From an uncultured Bacteroidales bacterium (GTDB lineage: Bacteria > Bacteroidota > Bacteroidia > Bacteroidales > Paludibacteraceae), in assembly GCA_949282265.1 (NCBI GenBank), contig CASDOZ010000020.1:1-61471 (forward strand): DNA of 61,471 nucleotides, read 5' to 3'. A model generated the notes under the pieces. That model did not search any database. It had not been told where the DNA came from and saw only the letters and a list, made by a program, of their open reading frames with translations. The translations under genes were made by a program, and so were the position numbers. Within the stretch, counting starts at the first letter, position 1, and every line of letters starts with the position of its first letter. Positions 26,449 to 35,060 of the stretch are shown here, in pieces.

Positions 26449-27101
26449 AACGTGTTGATAATGATGTAAATTATCGTAATTCAAAAGGAATTTATTTTGT
26501 AGATGATACATATACACGTAATGATAGTTTATATAAGGTTACGGTTGTCAATGCTAATGGTAAACCATTGATGGTAAAGAATCTTACAAGAATAAAAATA
26601 CAGGACAGTATTCGATTGGCAGAACGTCAAAAAGTATTAGCGGAAAAAAAACGTATAGAAGACGATGTCGCTTATCGAAATTCGAAAGGGATTTATCGTT
26701 TTGGGGATTTATGGCATGATAGAAAAGGAACTTATTATATCGTATTATCAATTGAATCAAATGGAGAACCAAAAGAGTTAATGCTTATAGAACATAAAAG
26801 TATTAGCTTTGAGGAATACCAACAAGGAATGCAAAAAAATGTACTATCCCCTGGCGATTTAGAGAAAGTATCTGAAAAATTTGATACAATCAATGCAACT
26901 CTTGCAGAACACGGACTCCCTGTTCTTGTAAGATATAAATATACAACTAATTTCACTACGGGTAGTGTCGTTTGGCAACAAACTTTTACTTCATCACGCG
27001 TTGGAAACTATATTGAAAAAAGGGATCTTGTAGGAAAAAATATAAATGTCATGCTTAAATTCACATTAACAGAACTTCGCATTGCAGGACTTGCTCATTA
27101 A
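26400..27101 (+). CDS. C-terminal part of the frameshifted Sel1-repeat gene
   Basis: This 233-residue frame begins inside the preceding one. Its true continuation upstream to about 26340 encodes a Sel1 repeat that belongs to the N-terminal part. It then has two copies of a motif, NDVNYRNSKGIYFVDD and DDVAYRNSKGIYRFGD, joined by a charged helix. A beta-rich C-terminal domain follows (VLVRYKYTTNFTTGSVVWQQ to FTLTELRIAGLAH) that I do not recognise. The ATG at 26400 may not be used. If the shift is real, this part is not made or is made by frameshifting. Confidence 0.6.
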   Translation: MADKWFAVNESTYIDLERVDNDVNYRNSKGIYFVDDTYTRNDSLYKVTVVNANGKPLMVKNLTRIKIQDSIRLAERQKVLAEKKRIEDDVAYRNSKGIYRFGDLWHDRKGTYYIVLSIESNGEPKELMLIEHKSISFEEYQQGMQKNVLSPGDLEKVSEKFDTINATLAEHGLPVLVRYKYTTNFTTGSVVWQQTFTSSRVGNYIEKRDLVGKNINVMLKFTLTELRIAGLAH

Positions 27102-27107
27102 AATCAG

Positions 27108-27143
27108 GTTTACAATGCTGCAAATAAGGGCAGCATTGTAAAC
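27108..27143 (+). terminator. Perfect 14-bp hairpin after the Sel1 gene
   Basis: GTTTACAATGCTGC and GCAGCATTGTAAAC pair perfectly around an 8-nt loop. It sits between convergent genes 7 nt after the Sel1-gene stop and 25 nt from the murF stop, so it may stop transcription from both sides. The T tract is weak. Confidence 0.6.
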
Positions 27144-27167
27144 TTATAAGTGTTTATTTCAATATTC

Positions 27168-28517
27168 TTACAACACCTCTAGCGCTTCTTCCAATTTGAT
27201 GCCGCGGGAGCCTTTCAGCAGGATATGGCTTCCTGTAATGGGATGTTCCGCCAGGTAGGCACGCAACGAAGCCACCGTATCGAAATGCGGGAAAGGCGGC
27301 TGAATGCTGCAAAACTGCGACCCGACCAAAAAGACTTGCTCGAAACCGCATGATTCCAGCAACTCCACAATTGCCCGGTGCTCTGTTTCGCTTTGTTCAC
27401 CCAGTTCCAGCATGTCGCCCAGAATCAGCGTCCGGTGCGGCACACGCATCTGCGCAAAATTCAGCAGGGCAGCGCGCATACTAGTCGGATTGGCATTGTA
27501 CGCATCCACGACAACTGTGTTGCGTTCCGTTTTCTTCAGCATGGAACGGTTGTTTTGCGGCACGTAAGTTTCTATGCCTGCACGGATTTGTCCGGCCGTC
27601 AGGCCGAAAACAGTACCGACCGTAACCGCCACCAACACATTCTCTGCGTTGTATGCGCCAATCAAGTTAGTTTTTACACGAAATGTTTCTTCTGCCGCGT
27701 GGATGTCCATCTCCAAAAACGTCTCGCAAGCCGTAACCTGTCCCCAGACGGGTGCACCTTGCGGTTTCAAGCTGTAGCCGTATGTCGGCAAGTCGCCTGC
27801 CATTTCCGCCAAATCCGGATTGTCCACATTGCGGAAAATGAACCCGCCCGTGGAACGGATATAATCATATAGTTCACCCTTCGTTTTTTTCACGCCCTCG
27901 AAACTGCCGAAACCGAGCAAATGTGCCTTGCCCACATTGGTAATCAAGCCGGCATTCGGACATGCAATTTCCACCAGTTCCTGAATATCGCCGGGGTGGC
28001 TGGCTCCCATTTCGATAATCCCGATTTCATCTTCCGGCTGCATTTTAAGCAAGGTCAACGGCACGCCGATATGGTTATTCAGGTTTCCCTGCGTATAATG
28101 CACGCGGTATTTCTGTTTGAGCACGGCAGCCAACAGTTCTTTCGTCGTCGTCTTGCCGTTCGTGCCCGTAATGCCGATAACCGGCTTTCCCAAATAAACT
28201 CGATGCATCCGCGCCAGTTGCTGCAAGGCTCTCAACACATTGTCCACCAGAACAAAACGCTCATCAACGGCATATTGCGGTTCATCCACGACTGCACAAA
28301 CCGCCCCTTGTTCCAAGGCTTTGGCCGCATAGGCATTCCCGTTGAAATTCTCGCCTTTCAATGCAAAAAACATCGAACCTTGCGGGCAATTCCGGCTATC
28401 CGTCGTAACGCACGAACAACCGCCCTCGGGTGTATTGCCCTGTGCCGCCAAAAACTGTTTATTCAGTCGGGCAAACAATGCGTACAACGCATCCGCATCT
28501 GTAATTTTCTGTGCCAT
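27168..28517 (-). CDS. murF: UDP-N-acetylmuramoyl-tripeptide--D-alanyl-D-alanine ligase
   Basis: MurF adds D-Ala-D-Ala to UDP-MurNAc-tripeptide, completing the cytoplasmic peptidoglycan precursor. The 449-residue enzyme has CVTTDSRNC in the N-terminal uracil-binding domain, the P-loop GITGTNGKTTTKE, EMGASHPGDI and VDAYNANPTSM. Two ATGs are possible, 28526 (MGNMAQK) and 28517 (MAQKITD). A still longer frame begins inside a terminator hairpin and is rejected. It is last in the lepB-wbqC-like-ilvE-murF cluster. Its substrate comes from Ddl encoded at 12.8 kb. Confidence 0.95.
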   Translation of the reverse strand: MAQKITDADALYALFARLNKQFLAAQGNTPEGGCSCVTTDSRNCPQGSMFFALKGENFNGNAYAAKALEQGAVCAVVDEPQYAVDERFVLVDNVLRALQQLARMHRVYLGKPVIGITGTNGKTTTKELLAAVLKQKYRVHYTQGNLNNHIGVPLTLLKMQPEDEIGIIEMGASHPGDIQELVEIACPNAGLITNVGKAHLLGFGSFEGVKKTKGELYDYIRSTGGFIFRNVDNPDLAEMAGDLPTYGYSLKPQGAPVWGQVTACETFLEMDIHAAEETFRVKTNLIGAYNAENVLVAVTVGTVFGLTAGQIRAGIETYVPQNNRSMLKKTERNTVVVDAYNANPTSMRAALLNFAQMRVPHRTLILGDMLELGEQSETEHRAIVELLESCGFEQVFLVGSQFCSIQPPFPHFDTVASLRAYLAEHPITGSHILLKGSRGIKLEEALEVL

Positions 28518-28525
28518 ATTTCCCA

Positions 28526-28555
28526 TAAAAAGAGGCGAATCGCACAATCCGCCTC
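28526..28555 (-). terminator. Terminator-like hairpin abutting the murF start
   Basis: GAGGCG/CGCCTC at 28532-28537/28550-28555 form a stem followed on the minus strand by TTTTT. The murF ATG at 28526 begins immediately after these Ts. It lies between ilvE and murF, so it could end ilvE transcripts or attenuate murF. Confidence 0.65.
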
Positions 28556-28579
28556 GTTAAAAAAATAATTTCCTGTTTT

Positions 28580-29605
28580 TTATTCCACAACCGTAACCCA
28601 ACCGAACGGGTCGGCAACATCGCCATATTGGATGGCACGCAGACGGTTATACAGTTTCTCGCATACCTTGCCCGGCTTGCCATCCTTGCTGAACACGTAA
28701 GTTTTCTTTGTGTCGTAATCGTCGATACGTTCGATAGGACTGATAACGGCTGCCGTACCACATGCACCGGCCTCGTCGAACTCTGCAAGTTCTTCCACCG
28801 GAATATGGCGGCGTTCCACCGTCATGCCCATTTCTTCGGCCAAAGTCATCAGGCTCTTGTTGGTAATTGATGGCAGGATGGAAGTCGATTTGGGCGTCAC
28901 GTATGTATTGCCCTTGATGGCAAAGAAGTTGGCCGCGCCACATTCGTCGATATATTTCTTTTCTTTGGCATCCAAATAGAAAATATTGGAATAACCCAAC
29001 TGGTGGGCATGTTCACCGGCAACTAAACTGGCGGCATAGTTTCCACCGACTTTGTAGATTCCCGTGCCCAATGGGGCTGAACGGTCGTATTCACGCATGA
29101 TAACAAACGGCGTGGTCTGGAACCCGCCCTTGAAATAAGGCCCGACCGGCGTCACGAACAGGATAAACTCATATTCTGTTGCCGGTTTCACGCCCACCTG
29201 CGGGCTTGTCCCAATCAGCAACGGACGGATATAAAGCGATGCGCCTGATTCGTAAGGAGGCACAAAACGTTTGTTTTCCTGCACGGCCATGATAACCGCA
29301 TCGCGGAATTTTTCTTCCGGGAATTCCGCCATCATAATGCCCCGGCAAGACGACTGCAAGCGTTTTGCGTTTTCATCCAACCGGAAAATGCGGATTTTCC
29401 CGTCCTTGCCCATAAAGGCTTTCAGCCCTTCAAATGCTTCCTGGCCATAATGCAAACAAGTTGCCGCCATGTGCAAGCTGATTTGCCGGTCCGTACATTT
29501 CCGCAGTTCACCCCATGCGCCATTGGCATACGTGCAGCGGATATTTACATCGGTCGGAATGTAACCGAAACCGATATTGCTCCAATCAATGTCTGGTCGT
29601 TCCAT
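28580..29605 (-). CDS. ilvE: Branched-chain amino acid aminotransferase
   Basis: IlvE is a PLP enzyme interconverting leucine, isoleucine and valine with their 2-oxo acids. The 341-residue protein has the fold-type IV features GQEAFEGLKAF, TGIYKVGGNYAAS (with the PLP-binding Lys) and ECGAANFFAIKGNTYVTP. The frame is open upstream to a TTG at 29635, but the ATG at 29605 (MERPDIDWSNIGFGY) gives the usual length. It lies 48 nt after the WbqC-like gene, with no clear promoter between them. Confidence 0.95.
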   Translation of the reverse strand: MERPDIDWSNIGFGYIPTDVNIRCTYANGAWGELRKCTDRQISLHMAATCLHYGQEAFEGLKAFMGKDGKIRIFRLDENAKRLQSSCRGIMMAEFPEEKFRDAVIMAVQENKRFVPPYESGASLYIRPLLIGTSPQVGVKPATEYEFILFVTPVGPYFKGGFQTTPFVIMREYDRSAPLGTGIYKVGGNYAASLVAGEHAHQLGYSNIFYLDAKEKKYIDECGAANFFAIKGNTYVTPKSTSILPSITNKSLMTLAEEMGMTVERRHIPVEELAEFDEAGACGTAAVISPIERIDDYDTKKTYVFSKDGKPGKVCEKLYNRLRAIQYGDVADPFGWVTVVE

Positions 29606-29653
29606 AATCAAAACCTTCTTTGCGCCGTCCTCCAAAGTCCGGCATATTTTTGT

Positions 29654-30301
29654 TTAATGTCCTAAAAAATCCTCCGTAAACCGGCAACCAACCTTCAGCA
29701 CCAACTGGGCTTCATTACCCATGTTGAACAGCAAATCGACAATACTCAAATCCGGCAGGAAGCCATATTTTTCTTGAAAAACCTGATAGTAAGGCCGGAT
29801 TGTGAACCCGCAATCATGCTTCGGATGAAATTGCCCGCGCAAATCTACAACTTTTTTATGATAATCCGCGACATATCCCGCCGTAAATCCGATACTTTTC
29901 CGCACATCCAACAATTCAAGCACTTTTTCGAGCAAAGCCATGTTGAAATCGAGCAGGAAATCCCATTTTTGATGGAAAAAAGGCGCAAAATCATCTTCGT
30001 AGTACTCGAAAAAAGGCGTCGTGTTATATGCCGAAACGATGGACTTCCAATGTTGCCGTTGCCAATCATCATGCTCCGAAACGCGGACATCTTTCATGCA
30101 TTTCTTTTCGGTTCCGGTACGCTCCACCGGAATGCTCAACGCCATCAGACCGTTGGCCGCCGCAATATGGCAACGGTTCCGGTAGCTCTGCTTCTGATAG
30201 TGTTCCCATTGTTCCACCTCCACGTTTCCCGCATTCACCAACGCGGACACATAAGAAACCGGCGGCAAATAAGCCGTGGAAAAAAGAACAGTTTCCGGCA
30301 T
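29654..30301 (-). CDS. WbqC-like family protein
   Basis: This 215-residue protein matches the WbqC-like family: FSTAYLPPVSYVSALVNAG at the N-terminus, HYQKQSYRNRCHIAAANG, and later KDVRVSEHDDWQRQHWKSI. The family is often found near surface polysaccharide genes or lepB in Bacteroidales, and its reaction is not established. The frame continues to 30433, but ATG 30301 (MPETVLFSTAYLPP) lies 2 nt after the lepB stop and matches the family start, so translation is probably coupled to lepB. Confidence 0.85.
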   Translation of the reverse strand: MPETVLFSTAYLPPVSYVSALVNAGNVEVEQWEHYQKQSYRNRCHIAAANGLMALSIPVERTGTEKKCMKDVRVSEHDDWQRQHWKSIVSAYNTTPFFEYYEDDFAPFFHQKWDFLLDFNMALLEKVLELLDVRKSIGFTAGYVADYHKKVVDLRGQFHPKHDCGFTIRPYYQVFQEKYGFLPDLSIVDLLFNMGNEAQLVLKVGCRFTEDFLGH

Positions 30302-30303
30302 GG

Positions 30304-31737
30304 CTACTGTTTCGCATTTTTGAAGAAACGTTCCCAGCGTATCCTGCCCGTGAACCAGCCTTTGTCCTTGTCCAACGACAGCCAAACGCAAACCGGCCGC
30401 CCAACAATATGATCTTCCGGGACATGGCCCCAATAGCGCGAATCCGCGGAATTATGGCGGTTATCACCCATCATCCAATAATAATCCATCTGGAACGTAT
30501 AACTGTCAGCCGGCGCGCCGTTGATATAAACCGTACTGTCTTTCAAGGCAATCTGCTGATGTTCATAGTTGCGTATCAAACGCTCGTAAACGGCATAATT
30601 GGCCGGAGTTATGTCCAACTTGTCACCTTTGCGCGGCATGTAAATCGGACCGTAATTGTCGCGTGTCCAATCGGTTTTCCCAAGCGGATAGACATCGCCG
30701 CCGCGCCATGCCGGCTCAACCTTGATGGCCTTGATCATCTGGTTTTTGGACAACGCCTGGTAATTAGCTTTGGTCAGAGGCAAGTGATATACCGGCAAAG
30801 CAGGATCCAAGTCCATAGCCGCTATTTCCTGTGCGCCTGCCTGCGTCCTGCCATCTATGAAACGGCGGTCGGCTACACTGATGTCCATTTTTTCAAACAT
30901 GCTCGAGGTTATCAGCGAACCGTTTGTCTGGACATAATAGTTGTACTGCACACCATCGTGGTCTTCCAGCACTTGCCCGTTTATATAAATCTGGTTATCA
31001 ATAATCTGCAACGTATCTCCCGGCAAGCCGACACAACGTTTCACATAATTCTCCCGCCTGTCCACCGGCCGGTAAATTATTTCACCGAAAATATCCTTTC
31101 GCTGATGCACAACTTCTTTCCCGTAATAATAACACAGGCTGTAATAATCCGGATTTTGTTGTTTCAGCGCCACCGTATCGCCGGCAGGAAAGTTGAACAC
31201 GACAATATCGCCGCGCTTGACCTGCGCCAGGCCCTTCAGGCGGCGATATTCCCATTGCGGTTTGTCAAAATACGATTTTCCGCCTCCCAACCACGCAGGA
31301 AATGTATTCTGCACCAAGGGGAATGACAACGGCGTGTTCGGGATGCGCGGGCCATAGCTCGCCTTGCTGACAAACAGGAAATCACCGACCAGCAAGGTTT
31401 TTTCCAACGAGGAAGTCGGAATCTGATAATTCTGGAACAAATACAAATTGATAAAATAAACCGCCACCAACGCAAAAACAATCGCATCAATCCAACTGCA
31501 AATGGAATACAGCGTCTTGTTTTTAGTCCGTTTCCAAAAATCCCAAGGAATATAACGCGTGATAAACAAATCAAGTATCAGCGGCAACAGGAACAACCAC
31601 CAGAAATTGCCTACCCAGGCAATAAAAAGCACATAAACAAGTCCCCATACGGCAAATTTGACCCATTGCTTTACGGGAACATTTTTGAAACCCTTGCGAC
31701 GCGGCTGCTGTTCCGCTGTGTTATTGGCACGTTCCAT
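30304..31737 (-). CDS. lepB: Signal peptidase I (Bacteroidales type with large insertion)
   Basis: LepB removes signal peptides from exported proteins at the outer face of the inner membrane. The 477-residue protein has N-terminal membrane helices (residues about 25-105), IPTSSLEKTLLVGDF with catalytic Ser110, YVKRCVGLPGD with catalytic Lys233, and a C-terminal MGDNRHNSADSR box. A long insertion of about 170 residues separates Lys233 from the last box, as is usual in Bacteroidales and unlike the shorter E. coli enzyme (324 residues). It heads the cluster with the wbqC-like gene. Confidence 0.95.
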   Translation of the reverse strand: MERANNTAEQQPRRKGFKNVPVKQWVKFAVWGLVYVLFIAWVGNFWWLFLLPLILDLFITRYIPWDFWKRTKNKTLYSICSWIDAIVFALVAVYFINLYLFQNYQIPTSSLEKTLLVGDFLFVSKASYGPRIPNTPLSFPLVQNTFPAWLGGGKSYFDKPQWEYRRLKGLAQVKRGDIVVFNFPAGDTVALKQQNPDYYSLCYYYGKEVVHQRKDIFGEIIYRPVDRRENYVKRCVGLPGDTLQIIDNQIYINGQVLEDHDGVQYNYYVQTNGSLITSSMFEKMDISVADRRFIDGRTQAGAQEIAAMDLDPALPVYHLPLTKANYQALSKNQMIKAIKVEPAWRGGDVYPLGKTDWTRDNYGPIYMPRKGDKLDITPANYAVYERLIRNYEHQQIALKDSTVYINGAPADSYTFQMDYYWMMGDNRHNSADSRYWGHVPEDHIVGRPVCVWLSLDKDKGWFTGRIRWERFFKNAKQ

Positions 31738-31776
31738 TTTTAAATTATTTTATCAAGAAACAGACTATTTAAAGGG

Positions 31777-31784
31777 CAAAAATA
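31777..31784 (-). promoter_or_regulatory. -7 box for the lepB cluster
   Basis: The minus strand reads TATTTTTG, 40 nt before the lepB ATG. Confidence 0.55.
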
Positions 31785-31979
31785 CAAAAAAGATAATTTC
31801 CGTAAAACCGCATCATGCTCGGCTTAACAAAATGCTATAAGATTACATTTTTTTAAAACAGGAAAAACAAAAAGGAAGCATTACAAAGCCCAAAAATCAA
31901 AAAAAATATCCCCGAAAAGAATGAAAACGATGAAAATGCACAAAAAAATCCGATTTTTGCAGAAAAAACCGATTTTATC

Positions 31980-32357
31980 ATGAAACGTATCATTTCCACC
32001 CCGAATGCGCCGGCAGCCATTGGGCCATACAGCCAAGCTGTCGAAATCAATAACACGTTATATATTTCCGGCCAATTGCCGGTCAATCCGGCAAGCGGGA
32101 AAATCGAAGGCACCACCGTGGCTGAACAAGCCGCCCAAGCATTCGAAAACATCGGTGCCATTCTGGAAGCTGCCGGTTACACATACGCCGATGTCGTCAA
32201 ATCGACTGTTTTCCTCAGCGACATGAGCCTGTTCGCCGAAATGAACGAAGAATACAAGAAAGTATATACGCAAGACTTTCCTGCACGTTCAGCCTTTGCA
32301 GTAAAGGCCTTGCCCATGGGTGCGCTGGTTGAGGTGGAAACGATAGCTGCAAAATAA
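31980..32357 (+). CDS. ridA: RidA family enamine/imine deaminase
   Basis: This 125-residue protein is the usual RidA length with APAAIGPYSQAV, LYISGQLPVNP, VVKSTVFLSDM and ARSAFAVKALPMGALVEVE (including the catalytic-site Arg). RidA hydrolyses reactive 2-aminoacrylate and related enamines formed by PLP enzymes such as threonine dehydratase. lipA follows after 19 nt. The best -7 candidate (GATTTTTG just upstream) is a one-mismatch box. Confidence 0.93.
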   Translation: MKRIISTPNAPAAIGPYSQAVEINNTLYISGQLPVNPASGKIEGTTVAEQAAQAFENIGAILEAAGYTYADVVKSTVFLSDMSLFAEMNEEYKKVYTQDFPARSAFAVKALPMGALVEVETIAAK

Positions 32358-32376
32358 AAGAAAGCGGGAACATATC

Positions 32377-33255
32377 ATGGAACAGCACAAGCAACCAACG
32401 ACGCAACCGGCATCGGACCGGCGCAAACCGGCATGGCTCAAAATTTCGCGCCGGAACACCGCCCAATATGCCAAAGTGCACCAACTGCTTGCCGACAACT
32501 GCCTGCACACGATTTGTGAAAGCGGACGTTGCCCCAACCAATGCGAATGCTGGAACCGCGGCACAGCCACATTCATGATTTTAGGCGAAATATGCACACG
32601 AGGCTGCCGTTTTTGCAACACGCGCACAGGAAAACCGTTGCCACCCGTGCCGGAAGAATCGCAACAACTGGCTGCTTCCGTAAAAGCCATGGGGCTGAAA
32701 CATGTCGTCGTTACATCTGTTACCCGCGACGACCTGCCGGACGAAGGCGCACGGCATTGGCACGAATGCATAAAAGCCATCCGGGAAACCAACCCGACGA
32801 CAACCATCGAGGTGCTGATTCCTGACTTCAATGGCAGGCATGAACTCCTGGATATTATTCTGGAAGCCCAGCCGGACATTATTGGCCATAATCTGGAAAC
32901 CGTGTGCAGGCTAACGCCAATAGTCAGAAGCAGAGCGAAATATGAATGCAGTCTGGATGTCTTAAAGTATTTACACGACCACCATGCCATTACAAAAACC
33001 GGAATCATGGCCGGATTGGGCGAGACACAAGAAGAAGTGTTACAGCTTATGGACGATGTCCTACAAACCGGCTGCCAGATTCTGACCATCGGCCAATACC
33101 TGCAACCCGACCGTATGCACATACCCGTAGCCGAATACATCACACCGGAACAATTCAGCTATTACAAAAAAATCGGAATTGAAAAAGGCTTCAAACACGT
33201 GGAAAGCGCGCCGCTTGTGCGTTCCAGCTACCACGCTGAAATGCAAATACAATAA
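32377..33255 (+). CDS. lipA: Lipoyl synthase
   Basis: LipA is a radical SAM enzyme inserting two sulfurs into protein-bound octanoyl groups. The 292-residue protein has the auxiliary cluster motif CESGRCPNQCECW, the radical SAM CTRGCRFC motif, and the C-terminal region QYLQPDRMHIPV and ESAPLVRSSYHA. It is cotranscribed with ridA and convergent with dnaA (4 nt between stops). Confidence 0.96.
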   Translation: MEQHKQPTTQPASDRRKPAWLKISRRNTAQYAKVHQLLADNCLHTICESGRCPNQCECWNRGTATFMILGEICTRGCRFCNTRTGKPLPPVPEESQQLAASVKAMGLKHVVVTSVTRDDLPDEGARHWHECIKAIRETNPTTTIEVLIPDFNGRHELLDIILEAQPDIIGHNLETVCRLTPIVRSRAKYECSLDVLKYLHDHHAITKTGIMAGLGETQEEVLQLMDDVLQTGCQILTIGQYLQPDRMHIPVAEYITPEQFSYYKKIGIEKGFKHVESAPLVRSSYHAEMQIQ

Positions 33256-33259
33256 TCAT

Positions 33260-34654
33260 TTACGATTTCAATTTGCTTTCGATTTGCTGGACGGTAGCAC
33301 GGAAATGCTTGTCTATTTCCATTTGGTCGGCCACAATCTTGCACGCATGGAGCACCGTTGCATGGTCACGTTGCCCGATAGTGGTACCGATTGAAGACAA
33401 CGAACTTTTAGTCAGTTGCTTTGACAAATACATGGCAATCTGACGTGCCTGTACGACTTCACGTTTCCGCGATTTTGTGGAAATGGAATCAACCGACAGG
33501 GCAAAATGCTCACAAACCAAATCACGGATTTTCTCCACTGTAAGCACTTTTGGAGTAATTTTCACAATACGACTGACTACCTGACGGGCCAAATCCAGAT
33601 CAATAGGCGTATTTTCCAGCGTGGAGTGCGCCATCAAAGAAACCAGGACACCTTCCAAATCACGTACATTGTCCACCACATTTTCTGCTATGAAATCAAT
33701 CACCGCTTCGGATATATCCAAACCATCACGATAAATCTTGCTTTTCAGGATGTCTTTCCTAAGTTGGAAATCCGGTTTCTCAATTTCTGCCGAAAGTCCC
33801 CATTTGAAACGTGTAAGCAGACGTTGTTCCAAACCGGCCAACATGGCTGGAGCTCGATCAGCGGTCAGAATCAACTGCTTGCCGGACAAGTGTAAATGAT
33901 TGAATATATGGAAAAATGTATTCTGGGTTGCAGTCTTTCCAGCAAATTCATGGATGTCATCGATAATCAGCAAATCGATGGTCTGGTAAAAGTTCAAAAA
34001 ATCGTTCACCGTATTATTACGCACGGCATCCGTATATTGGATTTGGAATGTATTTGCCGGAACATACAGCACCCGTTTCTCCGGGTGTTGCTGTTTGGTC
34101 ATAATACCGATGGCATTGACCAAATGAGTCTTGCCTACACCAGACTGCCCGTAAACGAACAACGGACTGAAAATGGTTTTCCCCGGTTCATTGGCGATGC
34201 TGATACCAGCTGTACGTGCCAACTTATTGCTACGCCCTTCTATCAAATTGTTGAACGTATAAGCCGAATTCAGTTGCGGATCCAGATCCGGTAATTGCAC
34301 AACTCTGTCATACGGAGTGGACATGCTGCGACTCACTGCCTTATTGGCATCAGCAGAAGAAGTCTCCTCTATTTTGGAAGTACCGGAAATCGTTTCACCC
34401 GCAATCGGAATCTTATATTCCAACTGTGTGCCTACACCAAATTCACGGTAGATGGCCGCCCGCAACAATTCAATATATTTTTCTTCTATATATTCCACGA
34501 AGAAAAGGCTCGGCACCTGCAAAACAAGTACCTTGTCCTCATATTGCAACGGGACAATAGGAGCAAACCACGTTTTATACGCAGTATCGCTTAAGTTGTC
34601 TTTAATCAGCGTCAAACAACGCTTCCACGGCTCTACACAAACTTGATTCTCCAT
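33260..34654 (-). CDS. dnaA: Chromosomal replication initiator DnaA
   Basis: DnaA binds oriC and opens the duplex. The 464-residue protein has domain I (WKRCLTLIKDNLSDTAYKTW), Walker A GQSGVGKTH, Walker B LLIIDDIHEF, and the domain IV DNA-binding signature GQRDHATVLHACK. The ATG at 34654 (MENQVCVEPW) is the family start. The neighbours are lipA and an MCE gene, not dnaN or recF, which is usual in Bacteroidales. The -7 box at 34960-34953 gives a leader of almost 300 nt. Confidence 0.97.
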   Translation of the reverse strand: MENQVCVEPWKRCLTLIKDNLSDTAYKTWFAPIVPLQYEDKVLVLQVPSLFFVEYIEEKYIELLRAAIYREFGVGTQLEYKIPIAGETISGTSKIEETSSADANKAVSRSMSTPYDRVVQLPDLDPQLNSAYTFNNLIEGRSNKLARTAGISIANEPGKTIFSPLFVYGQSGVGKTHLVNAIGIMTKQQHPEKRVLYVPANTFQIQYTDAVRNNTVNDFLNFYQTIDLLIIDDIHEFAGKTATQNTFFHIFNHLHLSGKQLILTADRAPAMLAGLEQRLLTRFKWGLSAEIEKPDFQLRKDILKSKIYRDGLDISEAVIDFIAENVVDNVRDLEGVLVSLMAHSTLENTPIDLDLARQVVSRIVKITPKVLTVEKIRDLVCEHFALSVDSISTKSRKREVVQARQIAMYLSKQLTKSSLSSIGTTIGQRDHATVLHACKIVADQMEIDKHFRATVQQIESKLKS

Positions 34655-34952
34655 AAATTCACTTCCAACAAAGCACGGTGGACCTCTCTTTTATTCTTGA
34701 TTTTCTAAACAATAAATTAATTGATTTTGCTTTTAAAAACACCCTTCCGAAAAGGGGATATTCCGCACCACAAAAGTCCGAAACTTTTTCCAAATAAAAA
34801 AACTTTTCAACAACCCCTGCAAGCACAAAAAGTCCATCTATTTTAGAATCAGCCCATTAAATAAAACAAGCTGAAAAACAGCTTTTTAAAAAGTCCAGAA
34901 AAACAACAACAAGCTGAAAAACAGAATATTCACATTTTGATAGCAATTTCGC
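34655..34952 (-). promoter_or_regulatory. Long dnaA leader with direct repeats
   Basis: The roughly 300-nt leader holds no gene. It has two identical 17-bp direct repeats, AACAAGCTGAAAAACAG at 34865-34881 and 34908-34924, the first extended to a small hairpin (AAGCTG/CAGCTT). AAAAGTCC also recurs three times. No good match to the DnaA box TTATCCACA is seen, so it is not evidently oriC. It could be a site for regulation of dnaA. Confidence 0.45.
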
Positions 34953-34960
34953 CAAAAGTA
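34953..34960 (-). promoter_or_regulatory. -7 box for dnaA
   Basis: The minus strand reads TACTTTTG. It is the only good TAnnTTTG match found in the dnaA upstream region; no -33 TTG is found at the right spacing. Confidence 0.4.
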
Positions 34961-35060
34961 GAACCGGAAAGGGCTGAAGTGCCTATGGTCAAAGAGGTTT
35001 CACCTGCTTACTTAATGGAGCAAAAAAATTTTTGTTATTTAGAACAATTCTACAAAACAT

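Noticed and set aside
34655-34952. dnaA upstream region as oriC
   Set aside because: Repeats and AT-richness are present, but no convincing DnaA-box cluster is found; in Bacteroidales oriC need not lie beside dnaA.
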